Of a stretch of DNA of 46,136 bases, positions 7,701 to 15,625 are shown piece after piece. Position 1 is the stretch's first letter. Each line of letters begins with the position of its first letter. The stretch is from Oscillospiraceae bacterium (GTDB lineage: Bacteria > Bacillota > Clostridia > Oscillospirales > Acutalibacteraceae): contig SVPV01000017.1 in the NCBI GenBank assembly GCA_015065725.1, positions 1-46,136 on the forward strand, given 5' to 3'. The notes beneath the pieces were generated by a model. The model saw only the letters and a program-made list of their open reading frames with translations. It did not search any database and had not been told where the DNA came from. The position numbers and the translations under genes are program-made.

Positions 7701-10041
7701 AAACTTTGCAATCCTTTATACAGATGTCGGCGACGCTAATAAGAACGGCCAAACAAACGATGTTATTACAGCACAAAAGCTTGGTAAAAATCCTGCTGAT
7801 ATTTTAAAGAACCTTACTTATCCCGATAATAATGAGGTCATCAGGATTGAACATACAAGCGGTGGCGATGCACCCTTAAATAACCGTGCAGTTTTGGTTT
7901 ACGATTTAGGTGCTTATTATAATGTTAATAAGCTTGACTTAACCCAATTTACAGAAAGTAAAACATCAATATACAAATTCTCTGTATATGCAAGTGCAGC
8001 ACTTGATTCGGATGCTTTCGCTAACTGTGTAGGTAGGGGCGGCAGTAAAACCGAAGACCAAATGTCTGTAATTTTAACCGGTGCTAAAAATGTTAGATAT
8101 CTTCTAATAACATTTGACCATGTAGGTAGCACAAACAATCCGATAATCAATAAATATAGTTATAGGATTTGGTTAAAGAATGTTGCAGCTTTCGGTGAGA
8201 AAATTGGCGAATTGACAGGCAGTCATGTAAAATACGGTGAAAACATACTCCTTAATAACAATTCGGGTAGAATTTATCAGGTTTCGGGTGCTGTTAAAAA
8301 TGATATTGTTTATGTACCCGACTATAAAACTCTAAAGTATACTTCCCTTTATGACGGCAGTTCTAGATACGGCCGTTTCGGTTGTGACTGGGATTTAGAC
8401 AATGCTCCCGTTCCGAACGCTACTGATGACCCAAGTCTTAAATATCTTACCGACGGTAATCTTGATAAGAGCGTATTTATTCAATATGGCGGTAGTTCAA
8501 ATAACGGCTTTATAGAAAAGAAACGTGCGGCAATACTTTATGACCTTGGCGGTTGGTATGACCTTACTGCTGTAAACTTAGTTCAAGACGCAACAAGTAA
8601 TTTGATAAGAAATTACTCGGTGTATGCAGGTGCCTTCGGCGATTCAAGAATTCTTGAAAATCTTGTAGGCTTTGGCGGTGGTGCATATGATTCTATAACA
8701 GCCGAGCTTTCAAATGCTAATTCTGTCAGATACCTGCTTATAGTATTTGATAACATTACTGCAAGTGATTCGATAAAGACGAACTATTATGCATATAGAA
8801 CAAAACTGTTTGAAGTAGAGTGTTTCGGTAAGGTTAATAAAAATCCGAATATACCTTTCAATATTAGGGATAACGATATTTTTGAGAATAATGATAAGTT
8901 AACAGCTACTATTGTATTCCTTGACCACGAATTCGGTTGGCCTGACAGCTTTGAAAAGGGTAGCTTCGACTATCAAACAAAGGATTTCCATATTCAGTCG
9001 CAAATGGATAAACAACTTTACGGCAAATGGATTGACGGCGATAGCGAAACCATGGATTATTATTCAAGCGGTATTACCTCTAAAAATAATTTGATCTATC
9101 GTAAGGGTATATTGTTCGATTTGGGCGACTTTTATGATTTAAGTGAATTTGAGCTTGAAATACCCGCTTTTGACGGAAGATATGTTTACGACTACTCGGT
9201 ATATGCCGGTATGGTGCCGGATAGCTCTATTTTGAACAATCTCATCGGTCACGGCGGAAGTGATGAGCCTATTTTAACCTCAAAGCTAAACTCTAACAAA
9301 TCGGTTCGCTATGTACTTGTAACATTCAACAAGCTAGGTACTGACCCAGGTAACTTAAACGATGACGGCACACGAAGCCTTGCCTCAAGTGTTGACCGTA
9401 CAGGAGCATTACCTGGTTGTACTTGGGCAGATTCTGGTGTATATATCTACGAAATTTCTCTTTATGGTACAAAGGGTATTGATACTACTGAAACCCTAAC
9501 TTATACCGATAAGGAAAGCGGTGTAGAGGTCAAGGTTGTAACTTACGATAACCCCGTGTCTATAAAGAAGATTGCGGTATTACGCAATAAGATTGTCGAC
9601 ATTTATAATGGTATACTTTTACTTGAAAATTTATATCCTATAGGTGACTCATATCGTATTGAATTCTATGATGAAAACGGAAATGTAGTTACCGATATGA
9701 AGGGTAGACAATTCACTGTTTCTTTCCCGATGGAATACGGAGACGAGGTTGTTTATAGGATAAACGAGGACGGCTCTATTGAAAAAATGAATCTGGCTAT
9801 TGATATGGATACGGCGATGTTAGTCTATGCGTCTTCTCCAGATGAAATAGTGTATGATTTCATAGTAGCATCTTACACCGAACCCACTAAAGAAGTTGAA
9901 AAACAGAAAATCAGTGTCAAGAATGACTCTGTTTTTGATGATGTTGATGTTATAATTGCCTTTATAGCTTCTGCCGTTATTATCATTGCTGCTATTTCTG
10001 TAATGATTGTGGTACTTAAACGCAGAGGATATATAAAATAA
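4780..10041 (+). CDS. Giant repeat surface protein with discoidin-like (F5/8 C type) domains, C-terminal membrane anchor
   Basis: A 1753-residue extracellular protein. N-terminal signal about residues 12-38 (charged start, long hydrophobic core, then S-A-T-S-A). Seven consecutive modules of about 205-227 residues follow, beginning at codons 4894, 5563, 6244, 6910, 7576, 8242 and 8875. Each has a strand pattern Y-D-L-G-A-Y-Y-D-V, then S-V-Y-A-G, then R-Y-I-V-I-V-F-D-H and a closing L-K-N-I-A-A-F-G. This resembles galactose-binding jelly-roll (F5/8 C, CBM32-like) domains. Modules 1-5 are close copies; 6-7 are divergent. After about residue 1570 comes a unique domain, then a transmembrane helix (about 1727-1746) and a short basic tail K-R-R-G-Y-I-K. 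No LPXTG motif, so it is anchored by the helix rather than sortase. It starts 36 bases after the epimerase with an AAAGGAT ribosome site. Likely role: multivalent binding of a host or plant glycan; this is inference. Confidence 0.75.
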   Translation: MSKLVEFIKTKRNIPLAVILTLCIVFSAIFVGVSATSANILEGNTTGKLYNITLNPALAQGSTFADNLVYNNLEPAKMSGDFAFYLQDTGDYNRNSNTTEFLTAANLGKSNNDDIIKNLTYATNNDIVKIEHTSGGAKPLSHRAALAFDLGAYYDVNKLEITQAIGKQNRAIINLSVYAGEKLTASIFQNKVGSGGSGTQDVMSVNLENSANTRYIVIVFDHVSEANNPIVNQHAYHIWLKNIAAFGTKTGDLPPQVDYTDNILDKETAVGGLYNIALPQGTLTQGQTFNATALSNVYDNIEKCNVNGGFILLTADTADVDGDGNTTEDLSAKDLGKSNSEMLKILTNKDNTKIVSVSHNPMDSSRIKNRFAIVYDLGAYYDVDRFELTQASKGYVVTYNFSVYAGNTLDGTIFDNVVGRGGCNTYNANKMSVTLENAENSRYLVVVVDHASQSFNNFANEHGYYGHFTNIAAFGIKKGELPDDAYGESILEGNENGTLYNITLNPALTQGAAFVDNLVYNNLAPSAMSDDFALYTEDKDDANNNGNITEFLTAEKLGKNNADILKNITNAENADLVKIEHTSGDAKPLSHRAAIVYDLGAYYDVNKLQITQAIAKENIAVINFSVYAGKTLDATIFQNKVGKGGGTINDAMTAILEGSNDTRYIVIVFDHVTTANNPIVNQQAYHVWLKNIVAFGTKTGDIEAPVDYGSNILVGNENGALYNITLNPALTQGAAFVDDLVYNNLEKCAMSGDFALYTEDKGDADNNGNTTEFLTAEKLGKNNADILKNLTNTENADLVKIEHTSGGAKPLSHRAAIVYDLGAYYDVNKLEITQAIGKQNRAIINFSVYAGKTLDATIFQNKVGKGGSRTDDITSAVLTDSENTRYIVIVFDHVSEANNPIINQYTYHIWLKNIAAFGTKTSDLEPPVDYGSNILLGNKNGALYKIGLNNPLIQGETFADNLVYDNLTKSGDTANFAILYTDVGDANKNGQTNDVITAQKLGKNPADILKNLTYPDNNEVIRIEHTSGGDAPLNNRAVLVYDLGAYYNVNKLDLTQFTESKTSIYKFSVYASAALDSDAFANCVGRGGSKTEDQMSVILTGAKNVRYLLITFDHVGSTNNPIINKYSYRIWLKNVAAFGEKIGELTGSHVKYGENILLNNNSGRIYQVSGAVKNDIVYVPDYKTLKYTSLYDGSSRYGRFGCDWDLDNAPVPNATDDPSLKYLTDGNLDKSVFIQYGGSSNNGFIEKKRAAILYDLGGWYDLTAVNLVQDATSNLIRNYSVYAGAFGDSRILENLVGFGGGAYDSITAELSNANSVRYLLIVFDNITASDSIKTNYYAYRTKLFEVECFGKVNKNPNIPFNIRDNDIFENNDKLTATIVFLDHEFGWPDSFEKGSFDYQTKDFHIQSQMDKQLYGKWIDGDSETMDYYSSGITSKNNLIYRKGILFDLGDFYDLSEFELEIPAFDGRYVYDYSVYAGMVPDSSILNNLIGHGGSDEPILTSKLNSNKSVRYVLVTFNKLGTDPGNLNDDGTRSLASSVDRTGALPGCTWADSGVYIYEISLYGTKGIDTTETLTYTDKESGVEVKVVTYDNPVSIKKIAVLRNKIVDIYNGILLLENLYPIGDSYRIEFYDENGNVVTDMKGRQFTVSFPMEYGDEVVYRINEDGSIEKMNLAIDMDTAMLVYASSPDEIVYDFIVASYTEPTKEVEKQKISVKNDSVFDDVDVIIAFIASAVIIIAAISVMIVVLKRRGYIK
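4894..8241 (+). repeat. Five in-gene tandem repeats of about 670 bp
   Basis: Units begin at 4894, 5563, 6244, 6910 and 7576, with lengths 669, 681, 666, 666 and 666 bp. Units 1, 3 and 4 are nearly identical at DNA level over long stretches, while unit 2 is more diverged. Unit 4 reads like unit 3 in its first half and like unit 1 in its second half, implying exchange between copies. Two more diverged modules follow (8242-8874 and 8875 to about 9480). Confidence 0.9.
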
Positions 10042-10059
10042 TTTATTTCTAACTTTTAT

Positions 10060-10087
10060 GAGGGGCAATCATCACTGATTGTCCCTC
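10060..10087. terminator. Terminator-like hairpin after the giant surface gene
   Basis: GAGGGGCAATCA (10060-10071) pairs with TGATTGTCCCTC (10076-10087) through a 4-base loop, 12 bp with one G-T pair. A T run follows after a gap (10096-10102). It sits 18 bases after the stop codon and probably ends the DUF4434-epimerase-surface protein transcript. Confidence 0.65.
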
Positions 10088-10176
10088 ATGCCAATACTTT
10101 TTTAAAATTATATCATTTACAGTTCTTAATGGATTCGCTTTTGGCGGAAAACTATTATTTTGCGGAGGTGAAAAAT

Positions 10177-10356
10177 ATGCGGTTTTTAGCTATTTTTCTT
10201 TTAATGCTTATATTATGCCTTTTTGTTGGATGCAAGGGCAAAGGTAACGATGTCGATACACAAGCTAAAGCAAATGGTAGTGGACAGTCACAAAGTGATG
10301 AATTACCTGTGGAAAACCATAATGATGAAGATGGTTGGTCGCAAGATGTGATTTAA
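10177..10356 (+). CDS. Tiny predicted lipoprotein (59 aa)
   Basis: The start is ATG 10177 after GGAGGTG (10164-10170); the frame is open to 10129, but the upstream part lacks a ribosome site. Residues 1-19 form a lipoprotein signal ending in a lipobox L-F-V-G-C with Cys19 as the acylation site. The mature part is only about 40 residues, rich in Asn, Asp, Gly, Ser and Gln, and has no fold I recognise. Such short lipoproteins are common in surface-protein clusters, but the function is unknown. It lies between two large surface proteins and probably belongs to the same regulon. Confidence 0.65.
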   Translation: MRFLAIFLLMLILCLFVGCKGKGNDVDTQAKANGSGQSQSDELPVENHNDEDGWSQDVI

Positions 10357-10443
10357 ATTCGAAAACAATCTATAAAGATAGTTTATATATGCTAATTACC
10401 CTGTTTGTTACATTGTATTGTAGTAAATAAAAAGGAGATTTTT

Positions 10444-12189
10444 ATGAAAAAAGCAATTAATCAGTTATCCAAATTAACGGTTTTGTTTGTAGCAATTGTT
10501 TTAGTGTTATCAGTAATGCCTACTACTGCCTTTGCTGCTAAAAGCGGTAAAACCTATTATGTTTCGGTAGATGGTAAGGATGATAATGACGGATTGAGCA
10601 AGGATAAACCCTTGTCGTTCAAAATGGCTAATGCTACCTTGTTTAAAGGCGGCGACAAGGTGCTTTTTAAGCGTGGCGATACCTTTTACGGACTGTTTGC
10701 ACCAATAGTAGCAAGTGCAAGTAAGGATAGCCGTGTTACATTTGATGCTTACGGTAAGGGCGATTTGCCGAAATTAAGCTTTGCTAAAATTGTGTCAAAG
10801 GCTTGGGAGAATGCGGGTAACGGTTTTTATAAAATAGACCTTACTGACGAAAAAAACTATAGCGGTGCAAAAAGTAGAATAGCCAATGTGGGCTTCTTTA
10901 CAGATGATAAAGGTAACTACTACGGTATGCGTAAAAAGGATGCAGCTTCTTGTGTAGATAAGTATGATTTTTATTGTGATGATACATATATTTATCTAAA
11001 GACAGATAAGGAACCTTATGCAGAACTAGGAACACTTAAAATGGCTATACATGAGTCGTTATTTAAGTTAGCTCCCTGTATTAACGTTAAAAATTTACAT
11101 TTAGAATATTGCGGATACGGTATGACTTGGGGCAGGGGTGATAAGGATAAAAGAAATTTTGTTGATATCACAAACTGCGTTATTGAAAATATGGGCGGTA
11201 CTGTTATAGATGAAAAAAACTTCACCCGTGCGGGTAACGGTATCGAGCTTTTTGATTCGGGTAGTAATGTTGTTATTAAAAACAATATTTTCCGTACTAC
11301 TTATGACGTTGCCTTTACGTGTCAGGGTAGTGAGCCTGGAACTTGGAAAAACATTTCCATAACTGATAACATTTTTGCATACAACACCCAAGCAATAGAG
11401 TTTTGGTGCGGTAAAGAAGGCAACGGCGGTATATATAATCTTGTTTTTGAAAACAATCTTTGCATTAAGCAAGGTGAGCATTGGGGTACTATAGCACGTC
11501 CAGGAAAGTTCGCTTCAACAGACCTTTTGATGTATGGATTTAAGGCACCCGCTTATGATGTTACTATGCGTAACAATACTTTTTATCATTCTACTGACGA
11601 ATATGCGGTTATTTACTATAGCCCTGCAGCTACAGTTGAAAAGTTTTTGAAAAACTTCAAAATTAATAATAACTATATTTATCATTTGAAGGAAAATTCT
11701 ACTGTATTCTTTGTTAACGATGATGCTGAGAAAAGGGAAGATAACCGAAACTTTAACTTTAAAGAGTGGCAGGAAATGTCCCAGATGGATAAGGACACTA
11801 CATTTACTGCAATAGGTGATAACCTTTCTAGTTTTGCCGACTTAGAAAAAATTGCTCTTGAGTCTAATGATTATAATGAAATTGTAAAGGCTGCTATTGA
11901 TTCGGGTCTTACTGTAAAAGCAAGATATAGCGATGAATATGAGGATAAAAAAGACTCAGACAAGGAAGACTCTTCTAAAGATAAAGATGATAACAAATCC
12001 GAAGTCAAGGAAGAAAATAAATCACCAATGAACATAAAAACCAAGATTTATATTATTCTGGGTTCGGTAGTAACTGTTGTTGTGGCAGCGGTAGTTGTTG
12101 TAATTATATTAACAGGTAAAAATCCACCTGTTAATAGGGTTGATGTGGCTAGCAAGGGTAGCGAATCAGACAATAACACACAAGAGTGA
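10444..12189 (+). CDS. Secreted right-handed beta-helix protein with C-terminal membrane anchor (pectate-lyase-like fold)
   Basis: A 581-residue protein starting at ATG 10444 behind AAAGGAG; the in-frame extension to 10405 lacks a ribosome site. Signal peptide about 1-32 ending T-A-F-A-A. The mature N-terminus K-T-Y-Y-V-S-V-D-G-K-D-D-N-D-G-L-S-K is the classic opening of parallel beta-helix polysaccharide lyases and hydrolases. Repeated N-x-x-I-x-N-N-x-F coils follow between about residues 215 and 420 (V-I-K-N-N-I-F, I-T-D-N-I-F, F-E-N-N-L-C, M-R-N-N-T-F, I-N-N-N-Y-I). A Lys/Asp/Glu-rich linker (about 500-530), a Val-rich transmembrane helix (about 536-558) and a 25-residue cytoplasmic tail finish it. 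No sortase signal. Likely a cell-surface polysaccharide-active or binding protein; catalytic residues cannot be assigned from sequence alone. Confidence 0.75.
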   Translation: MKKAINQLSKLTVLFVAIVLVLSVMPTTAFAAKSGKTYYVSVDGKDDNDGLSKDKPLSFKMANATLFKGGDKVLFKRGDTFYGLFAPIVASASKDSRVTFDAYGKGDLPKLSFAKIVSKAWENAGNGFYKIDLTDEKNYSGAKSRIANVGFFTDDKGNYYGMRKKDAASCVDKYDFYCDDTYIYLKTDKEPYAELGTLKMAIHESLFKLAPCINVKNLHLEYCGYGMTWGRGDKDKRNFVDITNCVIENMGGTVIDEKNFTRAGNGIELFDSGSNVVIKNNIFRTTYDVAFTCQGSEPGTWKNISITDNIFAYNTQAIEFWCGKEGNGGIYNLVFENNLCIKQGEHWGTIARPGKFASTDLLMYGFKAPAYDVTMRNNTFYHSTDEYAVIYYSPAATVEKFLKNFKINNNYIYHLKENSTVFFVNDDAEKREDNRNFNFKEWQEMSQMDKDTTFTAIGDNLSSFADLEKIALESNDYNEIVKAAIDSGLTVKARYSDEYEDKKDSDKEDSSKDKDDNKSEVKEENKSPMNIKTKIYIILGSVVTVVVAAVVVVIILTGKNPPVNRVDVASKGSESDNNTQE

Positions 12190-12216
12190 TATTAATTGCT
12201 TATAAAAAATTTCTTA

Positions 12217-12254
12217 TTAAAGCCGATTTCTGTTTTGAATCGGCTTTAATTTTA
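12217..12254. terminator. Rho-independent terminator after the beta-helix gene
   Basis: TTAAAGCCGATT (12217-12228) and AATCGGCTTTAA (12238-12249) form a perfect 12-bp stem with a 9-base loop, then a short T run. The A-rich left flank would also allow reverse-strand use. Confidence 0.8.
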
Positions 12255-12291
12255 GCGATTCGATAATATTTTTTTAAAATAATTTTTGGTA

Positions 12292-12320
12292 TTTACATTT
12301 TATAAAAAGAGTGATATTAT
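12292..12320 (+). promoter_or_regulatory. SigA-type promoter for the SGNH hydrolase pair
   Basis: TTTACA (12292-12297) and TATTAT (12315-12320) have 17-base spacing. The site lies between the beta-helix terminator and the SGNH hydrolase start at 12351, giving a leader of about 24 bases. Confidence 0.5.
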
Positions 12321-12350
12321 GTTTGTAGTTTAAAAGTTAGGTGAAGTGTA

Positions 12351-13100
12351 ATGAATTTTTTTGAATTAGAAAAACGTTTAGAGAATAATGAAGAAGTAAC
12401 CTTTACTTTTGTTGGCGATAGTATTACCCACGGTCTAAATAATTGTACTGCCGACCAAACCTATGTTGCGGAATTTGCAAAGCTTTTAGCTACTAGGTAT
12501 CCGAAATCGAGGGTTGTCCGTTACGACGGTATTGTAAAGGATGAGAAAAGCTCGCTTTTAGGTTATCAAAAGATTGTTGTACAAGAGGGGAACGTTGGTA
12601 CAGTTTACGTTTTCCGTTCGGGTGTTGGCGGAAACACGGTAGCACGTGCTTTAAAGAGGATTGACGATTATACGGGACTTCTGCCGTCTAATACATATTC
12701 AGATTATATTTTTACAATGTTTGGCATTAATGATGCACTAAAGTCAGACCCCGATAAATATGTTTTGCCTGAGGTTTTTAAGGAACATTACCGCGAGCTT
12801 ATATGTAAGCTTAAAGCTTCGGAAAAATTCGCAAAGCTTTTTATTATGACGGCTACTACAAATGACCAGTGTATAGATAATCACGTGGCTTTAACCTATG
12901 ACTTAGCCAAAGAGGAAAATCTATCTATTATTGATTTGCATTTGCTTTGGAAGAATCATTATGATAAGAATGCCGACAATTTCGGTCACGGTGATTGGCT
13001 TGCACCCAACTCTGCCGATGCCTGTCACCCTATGCCTAAAGCAACAAAGGCTATGGCACAAGCAATTTGCAGTGAATTTTTTAATATCATTAAAGCTTAA
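12351..13100 (+). CDS. SGNH/GDSL-family hydrolase, cytoplasmic (esterase-like)
   Basis: A 249-residue esterase-type protein with no signal peptide. All four SGNH blocks are visible: nucleophile Ser24 in V-G-D-S-I-T-H-G, block II glycines in G-V-G-G-N (91-95), Asn127 in G-I-N-D-A, and the Asp223-x-x-His226 pair in D-A-C-H-P. The family removes acyl groups, commonly acetyl groups from carbohydrates, but also acts on lipids; the substrate is not readable here. The ATG follows AGGTGAAG. It has its own promoter and lies 32 bases before a secreted SGNH lipoprotein, so the pair may deacetylate the same glycan outside and inside the cell. That pairing is inference. Confidence 0.85.
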   Translation: MNFFELEKRLENNEEVTFTFVGDSITHGLNNCTADQTYVAEFAKLLATRYPKSRVVRYDGIVKDEKSSLLGYQKIVVQEGNVGTVYVFRSGVGGNTVARALKRIDDYTGLLPSNTYSDYIFTMFGINDALKSDPDKYVLPEVFKEHYRELICKLKASEKFAKLFIMTATTNDQCIDNHVALTYDLAKEENLSIIDLHLLWKNHYDKNADNFGHGDWLAPNSADACHPMPKATKAMAQAICSEFFNIIKA

Positions 13101-13132
13101 TACTTAAAAATATTTTTGAGGTGGAATTTTCT

Positions 13133-14449
13133 ATGAAACAAACAAAAAAACTTTTAGCGTTATTGTTAGCAGTAATAATGGTGTTCTCGCTAGCTGCTTG
13201 TAAGGAAAGTGAAACTAAGAACAATGGGAGTGATTTAGAAGTGACTGAAAAGGAAACAACACTTTATACTGGTGATGATGCAGATTCTACAGAATCACGA
13301 CTTGCTAATACACATAAGCTTTTAACGACCGATAAAAAGCTTACAATAGGCTACCTCGGCGGTTCTATAACCTACGGTGGTTCTGCTAAAGAAATGGATG
13401 GCGACATTGATTTGTCTTGGGTTAACCGTACTAGTGCTTGGTTCCAACAAAAATATCCTGAAGCTACTATTGAAACGGTTAATGCAGGTCTTTCGGATAC
13501 CGCAACAAACTTTGGCCTTTTCCGTCTTGAAAAAACTTTAATGAACGAAAACGGACATGATATGCCCGATCTTGTGTTTGTTGAGTTTACTGTTAATGAC
13601 GTTACTTATGCAACACAGACTGCCGAGGATTTAGAGCGTCAGGCGGAGTCGTTGTTCCTAAATATTTGGAAATATAATCCTTATGCTGAAATAGTTACAG
13701 TTGTAACTGCACGTAACGAAAGCAAATCAAGAGGTGCTTATAAAGCTGTGTCAGAGCATTATAACGTACCGTTTGTCGATATGGGTATACCTCTGCAGGC
13801 TAAAATTACAGAAAAAATAGGAACTACTAATGAAACTGCAGATAATTACTACTATACAGTGGATAATCTTCATCCCTCTTGGAGAGGATATGAAATTTAC
13901 TTTAACGAGATTGAAAAAAACCTAAAAGCTAACCTTGACGGTTTAGAAGTTAAAACAAATAACCTTTATCCATATGGTAAAAAACTAGCTACTGCTAAAA
14001 ACCAAGGTTTAATTGAATCACCAAAAATAATGACAGTAGAGGATTTTGAATATTCCGATGCGTTTAAGCTAAAGCAAGAAGCAATTACAGGTAATATGTA
14101 TTTAACCGAAAAATCTGTAAAAGCAGTTCCAATTGTGGATAAATATATCAGTACCTTAAAAAAGGCTACAATAACTGCTAAATTCAGTGGAAACGCTTTG
14201 GGTGTGTTATTCAAAATGACAGAAGAAGGCTTTAATATAGAGTATAAAATCGATGGGGGCGAGGCTAAAACCTTTAAGGTTGAAAAAGGCGGAAATCTTA
14301 GTTGGCAGGCATACCCTCACGCACAGGTTTTCATGTTAGAGCATCAGTTATCTGAGGGTGAGCATACCGTTGAAATAACCTTTACATCGGTTAATAGTTC
14401 TACACGTATAAACACTAACTTCGGCGGCGTGCTTGTTGACAGCAAATAA
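13133..14449 (+). CDS. SGNH hydrolase lipoprotein with C-terminal accessory domain
   Basis: A 438-residue surface lipoprotein. I choose ATG 13133, 7 bases after GAGGTGGA; a GTG at 13121 overlaps that site. Lipoprotein signal 1-22 with lipobox S-L-A-A-C, Cys23. The SGNH domain spans about 65-270: Ser78 in G-G-S-I-T-Y-G-G, Gly in N-A-G-L-S-D, Asn155 in F-T-V-N-D-V, and Asp244/His247 in D-N-L-H-P-S-W-R-G-Y. A second beta-rich domain (about 295-438) contains A-V-P-I-V-D and G-E-H-T-V-E-I motifs and probably packs on or binds the substrate. The family includes carbohydrate esterases; acetyl-esterase activity on cell-surface-bound polysaccharide is a reasonable guess. Downstream is a strong terminator, so it ends the accessory cluster. 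Confidence 0.85.
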   Translation: MKQTKKLLALLLAVIMVFSLAACKESETKNNGSDLEVTEKETTLYTGDDADSTESRLANTHKLLTTDKKLTIGYLGGSITYGGSAKEMDGDIDLSWVNRTSAWFQQKYPEATIETVNAGLSDTATNFGLFRLEKTLMNENGHDMPDLVFVEFTVNDVTYATQTAEDLERQAESLFLNIWKYNPYAEIVTVVTARNESKSRGAYKAVSEHYNVPFVDMGIPLQAKITEKIGTTNETADNYYYTVDNLHPSWRGYEIYFNEIEKNLKANLDGLEVKTNNLYPYGKKLATAKNQGLIESPKIMTVEDFEYSDAFKLKQEAITGNMYLTEKSVKAVPIVDKYISTLKKATITAKFSGNALGVLFKMTEEGFNIEYKIDGGEAKTFKVEKGGNLSWQAYPHAQVFMLEHQLSEGEHTVEITFTSVNSSTRINTNFGGVLVDSK

Positions 14450-14479
14450 GTTTTTTGATAGGAATAATATAGTCTTACT

Positions 14480-14521
14480 AACCGTTATTGTGTGTAAAAG
14501 CATAATAGCGGTTATTTTTTT
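14480..14521 (+). terminator. Rho-independent terminator
   Basis: AACCGTTATTGTG (14480-14492) pairs with CATAATAGCGGTT (14501-14513), 13 bp with two G-T pairs and an 8-base loop, followed by A and seven T (14515-14521). It closes the SGNH operon. Confidence 0.85.
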
Positions 14522-14528
14522 AAAAGGT

Positions 14529-14556
14529 TTGACAATTATAATTATGTTAGTATAAT
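14529..14556 (+). promoter_or_regulatory. Consensus SigA promoter for mnmA
   Basis: Perfect TTGACA (14529-14534) and perfect TATAAT (14551-14556) with 16-base spacing lie 23 bases before the chosen mnmA start. The leader is very short, so no riboswitch fits. Confidence 0.8.
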
Positions 14557-14578
14557 GATTATGTAAAGGATGGTGTTT

Positions 14579-15625
14579 ATGGCTGATAAAAAGGTAATGG
14601 TCGCTATGAGCGGCGGTGTTGACAGCTCTGTTGCGGCGGCACTGCTTTTAAAGGAAAATTATAATGTAATTGGAGGAACACTTCGCCTTTTTGAAACCGG
14701 CGGTGTATCGCCCGAGGTCAATTTAGCAAAATCAGTGTGTGATACTTTGGGAATTAAGCACTATACCTTTGATAAACGCGAGATATTTAAAGAAAAGGTT
14801 ATAAATAGTTTTGCACAAAGCTATAATAACGGTCTTACACCAAACCCTTGTATAGAGTGTAATAAGCATATAAAATTTGGTGCTTTGCTTGATGAGAGCC
14901 TGTCTTTAGGTGCTGAGTTTATTGCAACGGGACATTATTCTAGAATAACAAAGGATACATCAAGCGGTAAATATATGCTAAAAAAACCTGCTGACAGCAA
15001 AAAAGACCAAACTTATGTGCTTTGGCGTCTTGGTCAGTTTGAACTGTCGCATATACTTATGCCTCTTGGCGAGTATACAAAGCAAGAGGTTAGGGAGATT
15101 GCAGAAAGTTATGGCTTTAAAAGTGCAAGCGTGAAAGAGAGTCAAGACATTTGCTTTGTACCCGACGGTGATTATGCTGAGTTTTTAAAGAAAAACTGCG
15201 GTATTAAATTTGAAAAAGGCGATTATGTTGATATGAACGGTTGTGTTTTAGGTCAGCATTTAGGCCATCAGAACTATACTATAGGTCAGAGAAAAGGTCT
15301 TGGAATTGCCCTTGGTAAGCCACAGTTCGTAATAAGTAAGGACGCTTTAACTAATACGGTTGTTTTATCTGATGAGGAACATTTATTTAAAAACAGAGTT
15401 TTAATAAATGAAATGAATCTTATGTCAGATGAAATTCCTACAAAGGCATTTAATTGCACAGCAAAGCTTCGCTATAGTGCTAAAGATATGCCTTGCCGTG
15501 TAGAACCGTTAGGCGAAGGTAGAGCGGTTATAGAGTTTACTACGCCGCAAAGGGCGGCGTCTATTGGTCAGTCGGCTGTTTTTTATGACGGCGACATTCT
15601 TTTGGGAGGCGGAGTAATAGTATGA
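14579..15625 (+). CDS. mnmA: tRNA-specific 2-thiouridylase MnmA
   Basis: Installs the 2-thio group on wobble uridine 34 of tRNA-Lys, -Glu and -Gln, using ATP and a persulfide sulfur relay. I choose ATG 14579, 8 bases after AAAGGA; ATG 14570 overlaps that site. The 348-residue protein has the PP-loop S-G-G-V-D-S-S at 11-17. The two catalytic cysteines are Cys91 in N-P-C-I-E-C-N and Cys192 in S-Q-D-I-C-F-V-P. The tRNA-binding G-x-x-x-G-Q-R-K-G-L-G-I motif is present. No cysteine desulfurase lies beside it, so sulfur must come from elsewhere. Its last four bases overlap the next gene (ATGA), indicating translational coupling. Confidence 0.95.
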   Translation: MADKKVMVAMSGGVDSSVAAALLLKENYNVIGGTLRLFETGGVSPEVNLAKSVCDTLGIKHYTFDKREIFKEKVINSFAQSYNNGLTPNPCIECNKHIKFGALLDESLSLGAEFIATGHYSRITKDTSSGKYMLKKPADSKKDQTYVLWRLGQFELSHILMPLGEYTKQEVREIAESYGFKSASVKESQDICFVPDGDYAEFLKKNCGIKFEKGDYVDMNGCVLGQHLGHQNYTIGQRKGLGIALGKPQFVISKDALTNTVVLSDEEHLFKNRVLINEMNLMSDEIPTKAFNCTAKLRYSAKDMPCRVEPLGEGRAVIEFTTPQRAASIGQSAVFYDGDILLGGGVIV

